This document shows, one piece after another, positions 1 to 8,830 of a DNA stretch of 36,842 bases. Source of the DNA: Candidatus Bathyarchaeota archaeon (GTDB lineage: Archaea; Thermoproteota; Bathyarchaeia; 40CM-2-53-6); contig VBBR01000014.1 of NCBI GenBank assembly GCA_005881615.1, positions 1 to 36,842 of the forward strand, written 5' to 3'. Numbering within the stretch: the stretch's first letter is position 1; each line of letters begins with the position of its first letter. A program made the translations under genes and the position numbers. Under the pieces are notes generated by a model. That model worked only from the letters and a program-made list of their open reading frames with translations. It was not told the DNA's origin and did not search any database.

Positions 1-1
1 C

Positions 2-184
2 CTCTTCTGGGCTTCATTCTACAACATCCTCGCAATCCCCATCGCAGCTGGCATCCTCTACCCCAACTTTGGAATAATTCTTCGACCCGAGATTTCCGCC
101 CTGCTCATGAGCGCATCCTCCATAATCGTTGCAACCAACGCTGTTCTGTTGAAAAGGACGGAAAAAAATCTGGTCGCCGTCTAG
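2..184 (+). CDS. C-terminal end of a heavy-metal (copper-type) P1B ATPase, truncated by window start
   Basis: Frame 2 reads [60 protein letters not shown], matching the conserved last TM region of CopA-type ATPases (NxxxIPxAAG, MSxSSxxVxxNAxxL). Confidence 0.85.
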   Translation, partial: LFWASFYNILAIPIAAGILYPNFGIILRPEISALLMSASSIIVATNAVLLKRTEKNLVAV

Positions 185-237
185 GCCAAGTCCAGCTATT
201 CTGAGATTCTTATAGGGCTCGCGGATGACGCGGCAGG

Positions 238-1140
238 GTGCGGCTCGTCCACGTCTCGCTCCTCGGGACGCTTATCGGAGCAGGTTTCTGGGGCCTTTCA
301 GGTACAGCTTCTCAAGCTCTGTTCCAAACATACCAATTTCCGGTGATCGCGCTTGTTACAATCCGGACACTCGTATCAGGGATGATACTCTTCATCATCG
401 TCCGCCCCATAACGCCTAGAAGGCCTCTCCGTCCGCTTCTCGGTCTCTCGGTTTTCGGTTTCGCGGGTTCTCAGTTGGCCTATCTGGGCGCGATCCAGTT
501 CTCGAACGCTGCTACGGCAACGCTATTGCAATTTCTGTTTCTGCCGATTGTCGCTGGCTACGAAGCGGTGAAAGGGGTGTTGCGCTGGTCTGTTCAGTGG
601 ACTGTTTCATTGTTGTTGGCGATGGTGGGGACCTTGTTCTTGGTCGGAGGAGTGCCTGGTTGGAACTTTCGGATACTGGTAACTTCTAACGGAGTGTTGT
701 TCGGGTTGTTGGCGGCTGTCTCGGGAGCATACTACACTCTCGCCTCGCGCCCTCTTGTCCATGCTCATGGGTCTTGGTGGGTTACGACCTGGGGATTTGC
801 GATTGGCGGTTTGGTGACAGTGCCCTTTGGTGTGGAGTCATTTCTGAACTATCAAATGCCATCGACTCCATATGGGCTCAGAGGATTGGTCGGGCTCATT
901 ACTTTCGTCATCGTCTTCGGAACGATTCTGGCCTACGGTCTCTACTTGGCAGGTTTGCGACGGCTCTCGGCCACCGAGATCGGTTTAGCTTCCTCATCGG
1001 AACCGATTGTGGCGGCTGTGGCGGCATTCGTTTTCCTTGGTGTGATCTTGACTGGTACACAGTATCTAGGTGGGGCCCTGATTATTCTGGCAGTGGTCCT
1101 TCTCGCTTCTCGAAAGGCGGAGGATGTCACTAGTTCCTAG
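238..1140 (+). CDS. EamA/DMT-family transporter
   Basis: 300 aa, about 10 hydrophobic segments, two-repeat EamA architecture ending ATEIGLASSSEPIVAAVAAFVFLGVILTGTQYLGGALIILAVVLLA. Confidence 0.85.
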   Translation: MRLVHVSLLGTLIGAGFWGLSGTASQALFQTYQFPVIALVTIRTLVSGMILFIIVRPITPRRPLRPLLGLSVFGFAGSQLAYLGAIQFSNAATATLLQFLFLPIVAGYEAVKGVLRWSVQWTVSLLLAMVGTLFLVGGVPGWNFRILVTSNGVLFGLLAAVSGAYYTLASRPLVHAHGSWWVTTWGFAIGGLVTVPFGVESFLNYQMPSTPYGLRGLVGLITFVIVFGTILAYGLYLAGLRRLSATEIGLASSSEPIVAAVAAFVFLGVILTGTQYLGGALIILAVVLLASRKAEDVTSS

Positions 1141-1357
1141 TCCACTGATAGCGGCGGAGATCGGTCATTGGATTTCTAGGAGAAAACAAGCGAAGAGAAA
1201 ACCGCCTGTTAGCTGGCGAGAGGGATTCAGAACATATTATCAATGAGCAAGACTCGGTTCCTATCTGTGGCGGCTGCAGAGTTTGCGCTCCACCAGCTCC
1301 ACATGACCCTTACGATTCTTCGAAAAAACAAGAACACAACCACAACCAATCTTCTCA

Positions 1358-1465
1358 GTCCAGTTGACGATCTTAGGCTTGCTCAAAGATCCTGACAGAA
1401 AAGACTATGATCATGGTCGATGTAAGGAAATCTGTCCTGTGAAACAAGAACCCCAGTGTACTCTC
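1358..1465. repeat. Copy A of a degenerate element
   Basis: gtccagttgacgatcttaggcttgctcaa...gatgtaaggaaatctgtcc...caagaacccc aligns with 2027..2130. Confidence 0.6.
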
Positions 1466-1502
1466 AGGATATTTTCAGGGAAAAGAGGGGTCTTGACTCT
1501 GG

Positions 1503-1958
1503 CTATGCGCAAGTAGCAGTGCCAGTAAATGTGCCAGCAGCCACGCTGGGATGCTCTGTAACTTCGTAGGTTACGGTTACACCTGATCCACATCTGCCCT
1601 CAATTGCTGTGGAGCCAGAGCCAGTGAATGGTGGGGGGTTGCAGCTATTCGTTATCTCCGCTCCAGTGACATCGTAGCTTTGTGTACTGACTTTTCCGCC
1701 GTTGATCGTCCCACTTATCACGACCACCATCCCTGAGAAAGTCGGGATCGAGATATTGTACGTGCCACTAATAGTTCCTCCCGTGGAGGAGGTACTGAAA
1801 GAGATAGTCGCGGGCAGGAGCATGCCGCCGCAAAGCACGTTCCCGGTTCCGCTTCCGGAGACGGTCGGTGTCCCCGGTGAAGCGTAAGCGGGTGTCAATA
1901 GTGCGAGAATCATAGCAAGTCCGACCAATCCCGGAACCATTCTCTTCAAGAACTTCAA
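1503..1958 (-). CDS. Secreted beta-rich protein of unknown function
   Basis: Signal peptide MKFLKRMVPGLVGLAMILALLTPAYA, then a Gly/Ser/Thr-rich body. Confidence 0.7.
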   Translation of the reverse strand: MKFLKRMVPGLVGLAMILALLTPAYASPGTPTVSGSGTGNVLCGGMLLPATISFSTSSTGGTISGTYNISIPTFSGMVVVISGTINGGKVSTQSYDVTGAEITNSCNPPPFTGSGSTAIEGRCGSGVTVTYEVTEHPSVAAGTFTGTATCA

Positions 1959-2026
1959 GCATCAATATTACTGAACCGGCTTAAAAGTATTGAACAAACC
2001 GTTATCGACGACATGAAATCCTTTCG

Positions 2027-2130
2027 GTCCAGTTGACTATCTTGGCCTTGCTCAAGGGTCGGCCGGAAAGAGCTTGATCAGGGTCTCATGTAAGCAGAGC
2101 TATCCAACCGAGCAAGAACCCCCGTACTCC
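2027..2130. repeat. Copy B of the same degenerate element
   Basis: gtccagttgactatcttggccttgctcaa...catgtaagcagagctatcc...caagaaccccc. Confidence 0.6.
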
Positions 2131-2377
2131 CTTCGCCTCTTGACGATTCTCTCGTTCGGCCTAGAAAGAGAGCGATGACCGAGAGCGTTATCGAGATCGA
2201 TCCCATGAGGAAATATTTGATAAAATTCTCTACCACGTATTGATGCCAGGACGCGATGCACTCATTCTGAGGAGCGAGGCAAGGAAGGGGCCAGGGTTGA
2301 GGGTTGACTGATAGGACGAGAAAAATAGTTCCGACGACCAGAGCACCAAGTCCAAACATCAAATTCGGAGTCTTCAA
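2078..2377 (-). CDS. Small membrane protein
   Basis: Two TM segments (LMFGLGALVVGTIFLVLSV; KYFLMGSISITLSVIALFLG); the 3' end overlaps repeat copy B. Confidence 0.5.
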   Translation of the reverse strand: MKTPNLMFGLGALVVGTIFLVLSVNPQPWPLPCLAPQNECIASWHQYVVENFIKYFLMGSISITLSVIALFLGRTRESSRGEGSTGVLARLDSSAYMRP

Positions 2378-2408
2378 GAGCCCTTCAAAAACGAGCTAGC
2401 CAAGGCCT

Positions 2409-2455
2409 AATGTAAGCAGAGCTGTCCAAGGGGACAAGAACCATAGTATCCTCCA
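2409..2455. repeat. Copy C (partial) of the same degenerate element
   Basis: atgtaagcagagctgtccaaggggacaagaaccatagtatcctcc, nearly identical to the second half of copy B. Confidence 0.55.
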
Positions 2456-2471
2456 TGAGGACTTGTTGGTC

Positions 2472-2924
2472 TTACTCTGCCTTTGACGTTTTTCTGAGGA
2501 AAAAGAGACCTGTAAACGTCGAAACGCACGCCAAGCTCAACGTAGCGATGAAAAACCCGATGAGAAAAAGAGAATATGGTACTTGCTGGCAATTGTAGAG
2601 CGCGGCCGTCACACCTGCAGAGTAGTCTTGGCACTTGTCCAAGTTATCGTAATAATCAACGAGGGCCGCGATGGTGTATAGGAAACCGAACCCCCAAACC
2701 GGATAGTTTCCGATCGTGACTAGGCCCGCAGCGTCCGCACTCACCGAGCCTTTTTTCAGAATCCCGACTATCGTGAGAGCTATGCTAACGATCAGCGGAG
2801 TAGACATGAGCGTGACGGCTGCCCTAGGATCCGTAGAACCCGATACGGGCGAGATTATGAACACGCTGAACACGCTAAGCACATTTGCGACGACGCCCAA
2901 GAAAAGAAAACGCGCATCCACCAT
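2472..2924 (-). CDS. Membrane protein, 4 TM
   Basis: 150 aa with four hydrophobic segments. Confidence 0.6.
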   Translation of the reverse strand: MVDARFLFLGVVANVLSVFSVFIISPVSGSTDPRAAVTLMSTPLIVSIALTIVGILKKGSVSADAAGLVTIGNYPVWGFGFLYTIAALVDYYDNLDKCQDYSAGVTAALYNCQQVPYSLFLIGFFIATLSLACVSTFTGLFFLRKTSKAE

Positions 2925-3020
2925 TCTCGTCCCACCGGATATGATGCCAAACTTGGACTTTGCTTAGGGGTTTGAGCCTATCGTTATCTCAAACGTTCTG
3001 CAGGTTCGCTATTCTCTTTG

Positions 3021-3539
3021 TTATGCTTGGATGGTCACCATACTCCTGCCATTCTCCGCTGTCCCTAGGGCATCCGCCGCCTCCTTGTCAGCCTCCAGGA
3101 CAAGTCTCCTTCCTAAACGGAGGATACTGTAAGCTCCGAGAACTAGCAGGATGACGTCGGCAACTATGAAGCCGAAAATGAGAGAAGAATCGAGGCGTGG
3201 ATACGCGAAGCTCAAGATGAGAAATCCTGCGAGGAACAAGAGCCCGGGTGAGACCCTGATCAATGCTCCAATGTTGTAGAATCCTTTCAATCCTTTGAGA
3301 ATCAGTGGAGAAGCGAGGATTGAACCCCAATCTTGACTGTCAAGTCGTCCTTGTAGGATAGGAGAGATAATTAGTTTTGAACCCTCAAGCTCGGGAAGGT
3401 GAGGAGTGACGACCTTAGTTCCCCTGCCTATCCCTATCTCGCTTTGCCATGATACACTCGTCGGATAGAACCCCGCCAGACCCAAGAGATCAGAGGTTCT
3501 ACGAGCGGCCTCAAGAATCGCCCCGTCTTCCGCTGACAA
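3021..3539 (-). CDS. Membrane protein of unknown function
   Basis: 172 aa; hydrophobic C-terminal hairpin LLFLAGFLILSFAYPRLDSSLIFGFIVADVILLVLGAYSI. Confidence 0.6.
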   Translation of the reverse strand: MSAEDGAILEAARRTSDLLGLAGFYPTSVSWQSEIGIGRGTKVVTPHLPELEGSKLIISPILQGRLDSQDWGSILASPLILKGLKGFYNIGALIRVSPGLLFLAGFLILSFAYPRLDSSLIFGFIVADVILLVLGAYSILRLGRRLVLEADKEAADALGTAENGRSMVTIQA

Positions 3540-3833
3540 TCTGGCCTAGACGATTAACCATGAGAGATTTGGGCTTTCAGCTTAGGCCCCGCCCGCAACT
3601 TCTTCCTCTTCCTACGCCATACAATCTGCCACTCAGACGGCATCTCACGCAGGTCCAGCAACCACAAATCCCGAAGACTACACGTGGCTGAAACCCAGTT
3701 GTGCGGATAGATGAAAGCGAGAGACCAGACCGAGACGCTTCAGTAAAACTAACCCTCGCGATCATAGGGACCAAGAGATTTAGCGAGGCCCGGAGCTCTT
3801 CGACCTGGAAATCATCGCTGGGTCATCATAACA

Positions 3834-4805
3834 ATGGGTTCGGGAAGACACACCGGATTTGTAACGGGAAAGATCCCACCCGAAACACTGTTGCGCACAG
3901 TCTACACTAATCTAGGGAAAAAGGACAAACGAGTTCTTGTGGGCCCGGGTATCGGTCGCGACTCCGCTGCAGTCAAGCAAGACGGCACAATCCTTGTCTT
4001 TACCACTGATCCAATCACTGGGACACCCACTACGACTGGGGCTCGGCCAAAATGGTACATGTGCACAATCTTGCTTCCGGTAGGAACCAGAGAAGATTCC
4101 CTGAGAGAGATCACGAGAGAGATTCACGAGACGGCGAAGCGACTTGGGATCGCAGTTGTCGGAAGTCACACTGAAGCTACTCCGGGGCTTGACCGTCCAA
4201 TAATTTCGGGTTTCATGGTTGGAGAGACTCGGGGGAGAGTTCTGAGCGCAGAAGATGGGAGGCCGGGAGACAGTATTCTTCTAACCAAGACGGTCGGGCT
4301 GGAGGGAACTGCAATTCTCGCGCGAGACAAGGCGGCACTTCTGAAGAAGAAAGGCGTCCCCGAGGGTCTGCTGAAGCTCGCGAGAAGCTACCAGGAACAG
4401 ATCAGTGTTGTCGAAGAAGCTCTTCTCACAGCCAAGCTGAAAGGGGTCCATGCGTTGCACGACCCGACTGAGGGGGGAGTGTTGAATGGATTGTGGGAGA
4501 TGGCCGAGGCATCAGGTCTTGGCATAGAGGTGTGGGCTGAGAAAATTCCGGTGGCTCCCGCCACGAATGTCATTTGTCTGACGTTGGGCCTCGACCCTCT
4601 AAAGTTGATGAGCTCTGGAACGCTACTCCTCGCTGTAGAACCATCTAGCCGCAAGGCCGTTCAGAAAGCTCTCCAGAAAACCCATGTCAGGCTGACCGAG
4701 GTTGGAAGGCTGACTTCCCGAAATAAGGGTCGAGTTCTAGTGAAGCATGAAAGAAGACAATCTCTGAGAGCCGTTTCGCAAGACGAACTCTACAAGCTAG
4801 CCTGA
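3834..4805 (+). CDS. AIR synthase-related / HypE-like protein
   Basis: GPGIGRDSAAV, TTDPITGT, HDPTEGGVLNGLWEMAEASGLGIEV, SSGTLLLAVEP: PurM/HypE/ThiL fold motifs. Confidence 0.85.
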   Translation: MGSGRHTGFVTGKIPPETLLRTVYTNLGKKDKRVLVGPGIGRDSAAVKQDGTILVFTTDPITGTPTTTGARPKWYMCTILLPVGTREDSLREITREIHETAKRLGIAVVGSHTEATPGLDRPIISGFMVGETRGRVLSAEDGRPGDSILLTKTVGLEGTAILARDKAALLKKKGVPEGLLKLARSYQEQISVVEEALLTAKLKGVHALHDPTEGGVLNGLWEMAEASGLGIEVWAEKIPVAPATNVICLTLGLDPLKLMSSGTLLLAVEPSSRKAVQKALQKTHVRLTEVGRLTSRNKGRVLVKHERRQSLRAVSQDELYKLA

Positions 4806-5969
4806 TGGCTGGGAGTTCGCCTTGAATGGTTCTTGGAGAAAGAAGATCAAGAGCATCATTGCAAGAGCTAACCCGCCCATAAAGAACCATCCCGCGGGAT
4901 AGCCGTTAGCGGCGGCGAACAGAGTAAACCCGATTGTTACACCGAAGCTTCCTAGAATCTGGACAGAATTGATTATGCTGATCCCAAGAGGAGCGTATTC
5001 ATGACCTACCTCGGGGTACTGGCTGACGCTAGCGTACATTGTTGAGAAGACCATCGCGTCGAGGAAGCCGACGGCGGGAATCAGGAACCAAAGTCCGTTT
5101 GCTGGAGAGGCTCCGAACAGTGCTATTCCGATCGCGGTTAGAAGTCCTGGGACAAGGATGAAGATCTTTCGTTGCCTTAACCGATCCGAGAGATAGCCAC
5201 CGATTGGACCTCCGAATATGCTCGCGAACATAATCAACGAGGCAAGTAGTCCAGCAATATCTGCGCGAAACGACAGTGAAGTGCGTAGGTAGTATTCTAG
5301 GAACTGCGACGCGGTGAAGATGCCCCCCCATAGTCCCAGTACGCCGAACCCGATAATCCAGATATTGCGATTCTCGAAAGCACGCCGCATCGACCTACGT
5401 TCCTTTCTCATTGTACCATCTCGCGGGATGACGATCTGACCAATTCCGACTGAGACTAAACCAAGCACGCCCCCAAGTATCAACCCTAGGTGCCAGTTGA
5501 TCGCTTCGATAACGATGACCCAAACGAATAGTCCTAAGCCGCCTCCTATGTTGAAGCAGCTATTGTAGAGTCCGAGGACTAGTCCCTCTTCTTCCGGCTT
5601 GAAGAGAGGCGTCAAGATGCCGATGGCCGGTGCGAAGAATAGTGCCGCGCCAACCCCCAGGAGGAACCTGGAAACAAGCAGGACCGGGAAATTAGGTGAT
5701 AATCCCTCTCCTACTCCCGACAGAGAGAGAACAAGCATTCCGAGTTGGGAGGTATTCTTGGGACCCCAACGGGCAGAAGCGATTCCGGCCGGAATTTGGA
5801 AGACCCCAGCGCCTACGAGGAAGGAGGCTGTTAGAATTCCGAGAGCGACGGGGCCGAGTTGAAAGTCTGCACTGATTAGAACGAGCGCGGGTGCTATGTT
5901 AAACCAGTTAATGGTGTAGATGACCCGAGACGTTAGAACTGAGGATAGGACGAGCCATCTTTTCTCCAA
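4797..5969 (-). CDS. MFS transporter
   Basis: 390 aa, about 12 TM; MFS-like motifs GxxxGPxGGYLSDRLRQRK and LGVGAALFFAPAIGILTPLF. Confidence 0.88.
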   Translation of the reverse strand: MEKRWLVLSSVLTSRVIYTINWFNIAPALVLISADFQLGPVALGILTASFLVGAGVFQIPAGIASARWGPKNTSQLGMLVLSLSGVGEGLSPNFPVLLVSRFLLGVGAALFFAPAIGILTPLFKPEEEGLVLGLYNSCFNIGGGLGLFVWVIVIEAINWHLGLILGGVLGLVSVGIGQIVIPRDGTMRKERRSMRRAFENRNIWIIGFGVLGLWGGIFTASQFLEYYLRTSLSFRADIAGLLASLIMFASIFGGPIGGYLSDRLRQRKIFILVPGLLTAIGIALFGASPANGLWFLIPAVGFLDAMVFSTMYASVSQYPEVGHEYAPLGISIINSVQILGSFGVTIGFTLFAAANGYPAGWFFMGGLALAMMLLIFFLQEPFKANSQPSG

Positions 5970-6321
5970 AAGGAATCGTCGGTCCGTTTCAAAAGCGATG
6001 TTTTGGGGTTATTTGAGGGTCCGGGTCTATTGTTCCATGGATATGGACGGGTCCTCTCTCATTCTCGCCCGGCTACCGCCGGGTCTCAAGATCCACTTCA
6101 TCTAGTCCCAAGGGACATGTCCGTTGGGCCAGAGCTTTCATCCACGATATCCTAAGATGACTTCGGTATCGGGTCAACATTCTTGCCCACTTCTCGGCGA
6201 GTAGAAAGAGGACTGCCGCCCTAACGTGGTGGTGTTGTTACTTATGGATTTCGGAGGGGTTATTGTTTCAACCGCTTGGTCCATCCATCAACTTCGGACC
6301 GTAGTTTTCCTAGCGCATCTT

Positions 6322-6750
6322 TCAGTTCTCCGCGGGGACTACCCCAACATCGGGGTTTCGCAAATCTCGGTTCGCCCCGACAACGCCCTTGCTTGTCAGG
6401 AACCAACCCTGAGGCTTGCGCAAACGGTAATGTTGTGTTTCTGGGTCTAATAGTTCGACCTCGTTTGTCTCACATTTGACCAATCCCAATCCTGACAATT
6501 CGCTTAGGCGACCAGACGCTCCACCTTTGAAGGGTACGCTGTTTCCACTGTCAACACAAAACTGGCGAAGTTTGGGGAAAAACTCGTTCAATCCAATGCC
6601 GTGTTGAAAGTCGTCGGCTTTCTCTGCGTTCAAAACAGCTAGAACCAGTTGGTGAGCCTTGCTTAGTCGTGAGATCTTTTGGCCGAATCCGCGCCTGTAC
6701 CCTTCCGATTGATCGTCCTTCGAGTAAGGAGATAGCCGCATTCTGGGCAT
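6322..6750 (-). CDS. Hypothetical protein of the small-gene cluster; possible winged-helix
   Basis: 142 aa ORF, same strand as the chain of small ORFs leading to the integrase; overlaps 6663..6884, so the true start may be downstream. Confidence 0.4.
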   Translation of the reverse strand: MPRMRLSPYSKDDQSEGYRRGFGQKISRLSKAHQLVLAVLNAEKADDFQHGIGLNEFFPKLRQFCVDSGNSVPFKGGASGRLSELSGLGLVKCETNEVELLDPETQHYRLRKPQGWFLTSKGVVGANRDLRNPDVGVVPAEN

Positions 6751-6884
6751 TGGTCGGTGGGGTCTGCGCCTTTGAACGGAAACGTCCCCTTCCCTGAGAC
6801 TTGCTTCCTGATGGCGTGTCCCCAGTTAGGGCATTTGTTCTCTATCCTTGCTAACTTTGGTAATCTAGTGTTCCTGGCAGTCAA
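6663..6884 (-). CDS. Small zinc-ribbon protein
   Basis: CPNWGH-x(n)-CPECGY; TTG start overlaps the preceding TGA. Confidence 0.45.
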   Translation of the reverse strand: MTARNTRLPKLARIENKCPNWGHAIRKQVSGKGTFPFKGADPTDQCPECGYLLTRRTINRKGTGADSAKRSHD

Positions 6885-7393
6885 TCGACGGGACCCGTGA
6901 TGTCGTCAATCCTGCCCTTTCGATTCTTTCCTGCACGTTGTTCGGTCGAATAACCCAGTTCGTCACCGCCTACAATTTGCGAGTAGACGGGAGCCGAATC
7001 AGGTAATCTGTCCTGTGTCATGAAACCTACACGACTCTTCTCCGGCTCTTGGTCCAAAATTTCGGGCGGGCTACGTTTCCAGTCATCGTGCAGATGCGCG
7101 GTCCCAACGCCAATCTGTGCATCGACGAAATTGTCACGATCCACCGGGTGATGCCCGTCTTGCCATTTCAAGCGCACGACACCCGTGGGCGTTTCGTTAG
7201 TATAGGAATCAGTCACTTGTTGGCGGGCAGGATACCTCTGGGCGACCGTTGGATCAATCTCGCGTTTGTCTCTGTTGTTGTCCCCTAAATTGCGTGGGCA
7301 TTCTTCGCCAAGCTTATAGCCGTCTACCGCCGCACGTTTTGCCTTCTCTTCTTCAAGGCTGATTTTGTTTTCACTCACTTCTTCCACCACCAC
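6881..7393 (-). CDS. Hypothetical hydrophilic protein
   Basis: 170 aa ORF; overlaps neighbours at both ends as in a compact operon. Confidence 0.4.
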   Translation of the reverse strand: MVVEEVSENKISLEEEKAKRAAVDGYKLGEECPRNLGDNNRDKREIDPTVAQRYPARQQVTDSYTNETPTGVVRLKWQDGHHPVDRDNFVDAQIGVGTAHLHDDWKRSPPEILDQEPEKSRVGFMTQDRLPDSAPVYSQIVGGDELGYSTEQRAGKNRKGRIDDITGPVD

Positions 7394-7575
7394 TTCGATT
7401 GGGTTTCGGTGTTTGCGGCTCGTTCGTCCGCCAGTTTTTCGATCATTGTAAGGGCTTCTTGAGCCAACGGAACCAGCCTTTGAAGCGAAAGGCCGTATTC
7501 CATCTGTCGGGCCGGATTCTGGGCTTCCCGTCGAATCTCTTCGAGCGAGTTGCGAATATCAAGCGTAAGACTCAA
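7375..7575 (-). CDS. Small helical protein
   Basis: MSLTLDIRNSLEEIRREAQNPARQMEYGLSLQRLVPLAQEALTMIEKLADERAAN; overlaps adjacent ORFs by a few nt. Confidence 0.45.
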   Translation of the reverse strand: MSLTLDIRNSLEEIRREAQNPARQMEYGLSLQRLVPLAQEALTMIEKLADERAANTETQSKWWWKK

Positions 7576-7808
7576 CTGTTTTCGACCTCAGCCCCGGATA
7601 GTTCGGGGAACATCGATTTTTGAGTCTGGGGTGCTTTTGTATCGGGTTGATTCGAGAGCGCTTCCCAAATTCGGTAGACTTCAACAACACGAATGATCTC
7701 GGCGATTATAACGCTCATTCTGCCAACACCAGACTTTCTTTGTGTAATCGGCGAGGCGCCCCCAACTGCAAGTGACTTCGCGCGCGTCGGGCGTCGCTTG
7801 TATGTCAA
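7572..7808 (-). CDS. Hypothetical small protein
   Basis: 78 aa ORF overlapping 7375..7575 by 4 nt, same strand. Confidence 0.35.
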   Translation of the reverse strand: MTYKRRPTRAKSLAVGGASPITQRKSGVGRMSVIIAEIIRVVEVYRIWEALSNQPDTKAPQTQKSMFPELSGAEVENS

Positions 7809-7976
7809 GCCTGAGGTGCTAATTGACGAATTTTCCGCGGGCGAGACAAATTATTCTTCCCAAATACTGGGGCTGGGTCATAGCGTTGCAATTGGTGAGG
7901 AAAAGTATCTCATTTCCCAGTTGGAAACGAATCTCAAGCCCGAGGGTGTCCTTCGAAGGGCGAACTCGCAAGGTTC

Positions 7977-8351
7977 TTGCTTGATAACGAAAACTTGGAT
8001 TTCTACGTTGCCTTCCTTCCGCTTAGCTACTATTTGGACCTACACACAGACCGCGAATCGCCGATTCATATGTCGTACGAAGGGACTCAAGCTCAACTCA
8101 TACTCGGCAAGTCCAAGCTGAAACCGTTTTGGTCGAGTAACTATGTCGAGTTTGAAAAATTCTTCTTCTTAGGCAGAAACTCTGTTGAATGGCTTGTCAA
8201 ACTGGATGAAAGGACGGGTCACCGAGTTAGAGTTGAAGTGAAGCCTCGACCAGACATTGAGAGGTTTGATGTCACATGCGAAACGGTTCCCCGCATGCGG
8301 ATGGTTGCACCCGAACTTGCCTTTTGTCTCGACCCACCATTTCCTAAGTAG
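7977..8351 (+). CDS. Hypothetical protein, possibly the 3' part of a disrupted gene
   Basis: LDNENLDFYVAFLPLSYYLDLHTDRESPIHMSYEGTQAQLILGK... is protein-like; the frame is open upstream to about 7899 with no good start; weak TTG start. Confidence 0.4.
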   Translation: MLDNENLDFYVAFLPLSYYLDLHTDRESPIHMSYEGTQAQLILGKSKLKPFWSSNYVEFEKFFFLGRNSVEWLVKLDERTGHRVRVEVKPRPDIERFDVTCETVPRMRMVAPELAFCLDPPFPK

Positions 8352-8453
8352 AACGAGCGGCCCAGAACACACATTTGGTGTGTTGCGAACAAAAACGTGC
8401 GCATCAGATTGGTTCATTTACAGTGACTTACGAATGTTTTGCGGACTACCCGC

Positions 8454-8708
8454 TTACGCGTAATACAAGTGTGTCCGCATCTTCAAATTACGATAGAACG
8501 TGTTTACAGTTTTTCCTGTTGCTTCTTCGCAAACGCGGGAGGGATTTCGCCGCGGATCAATGCAAGTATCATCTCCCAATTTGGCCAGTAGAATGGTGTC
8601 GGACCCTGAGCTGTCCAGGTCCAAGAAGTTGATCTCACCGTCGCGGGATAGAACATGGAGAACGTGCTTCTGAAACTCCTTTCTCGTCTCTGTAAGAGGC
8701 TTAGCCAT
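8454..8708 (-). CDS. Hypothetical small protein, possible regulator
   Basis: 84 aa ORF, MAKPLTETRKEFQKHVLHVLSRDGEINFLDLDSSGSDTILLAKLGDDT... Confidence 0.4.
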   Translation of the reverse strand: MAKPLTETRKEFQKHVLHVLSRDGEINFLDLDSSGSDTILLAKLGDDTCIDPRRNPSRVCEEATGKTVNTFYRNLKMRTHLYYA

Positions 8709-8751
8709 CCAATCTGGATTTGATCAGGCGAAACGCCCTAAAAAGGGGAGC

Positions 8752-8773
8752 GTTTACGAAAATACGCGTAAAC
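8752..8773. promoter_or_regulatory. Inverted repeat GTTTACG-N8-CGTAAAC upstream of the 8454..8708 ORF
   Basis: Perfect 7-bp arms at 8752-8758 and 8767-8773 in the gap between integrase and small-gene cluster. Confidence 0.35.
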
Positions 8774-8830
8774 TGGTTGTTTTGTAGTGTTGCATACTAA
8801 GGGGTGACGACGTTTGATTTGCGGATTTTG

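Noticed and set aside
3309-3350. gaggattgaaccccaatc, resembling an antisense tRNA T-arm
   Set aside because: No cloverleaf; it lies inside the 3021..3539 membrane-protein ORF.
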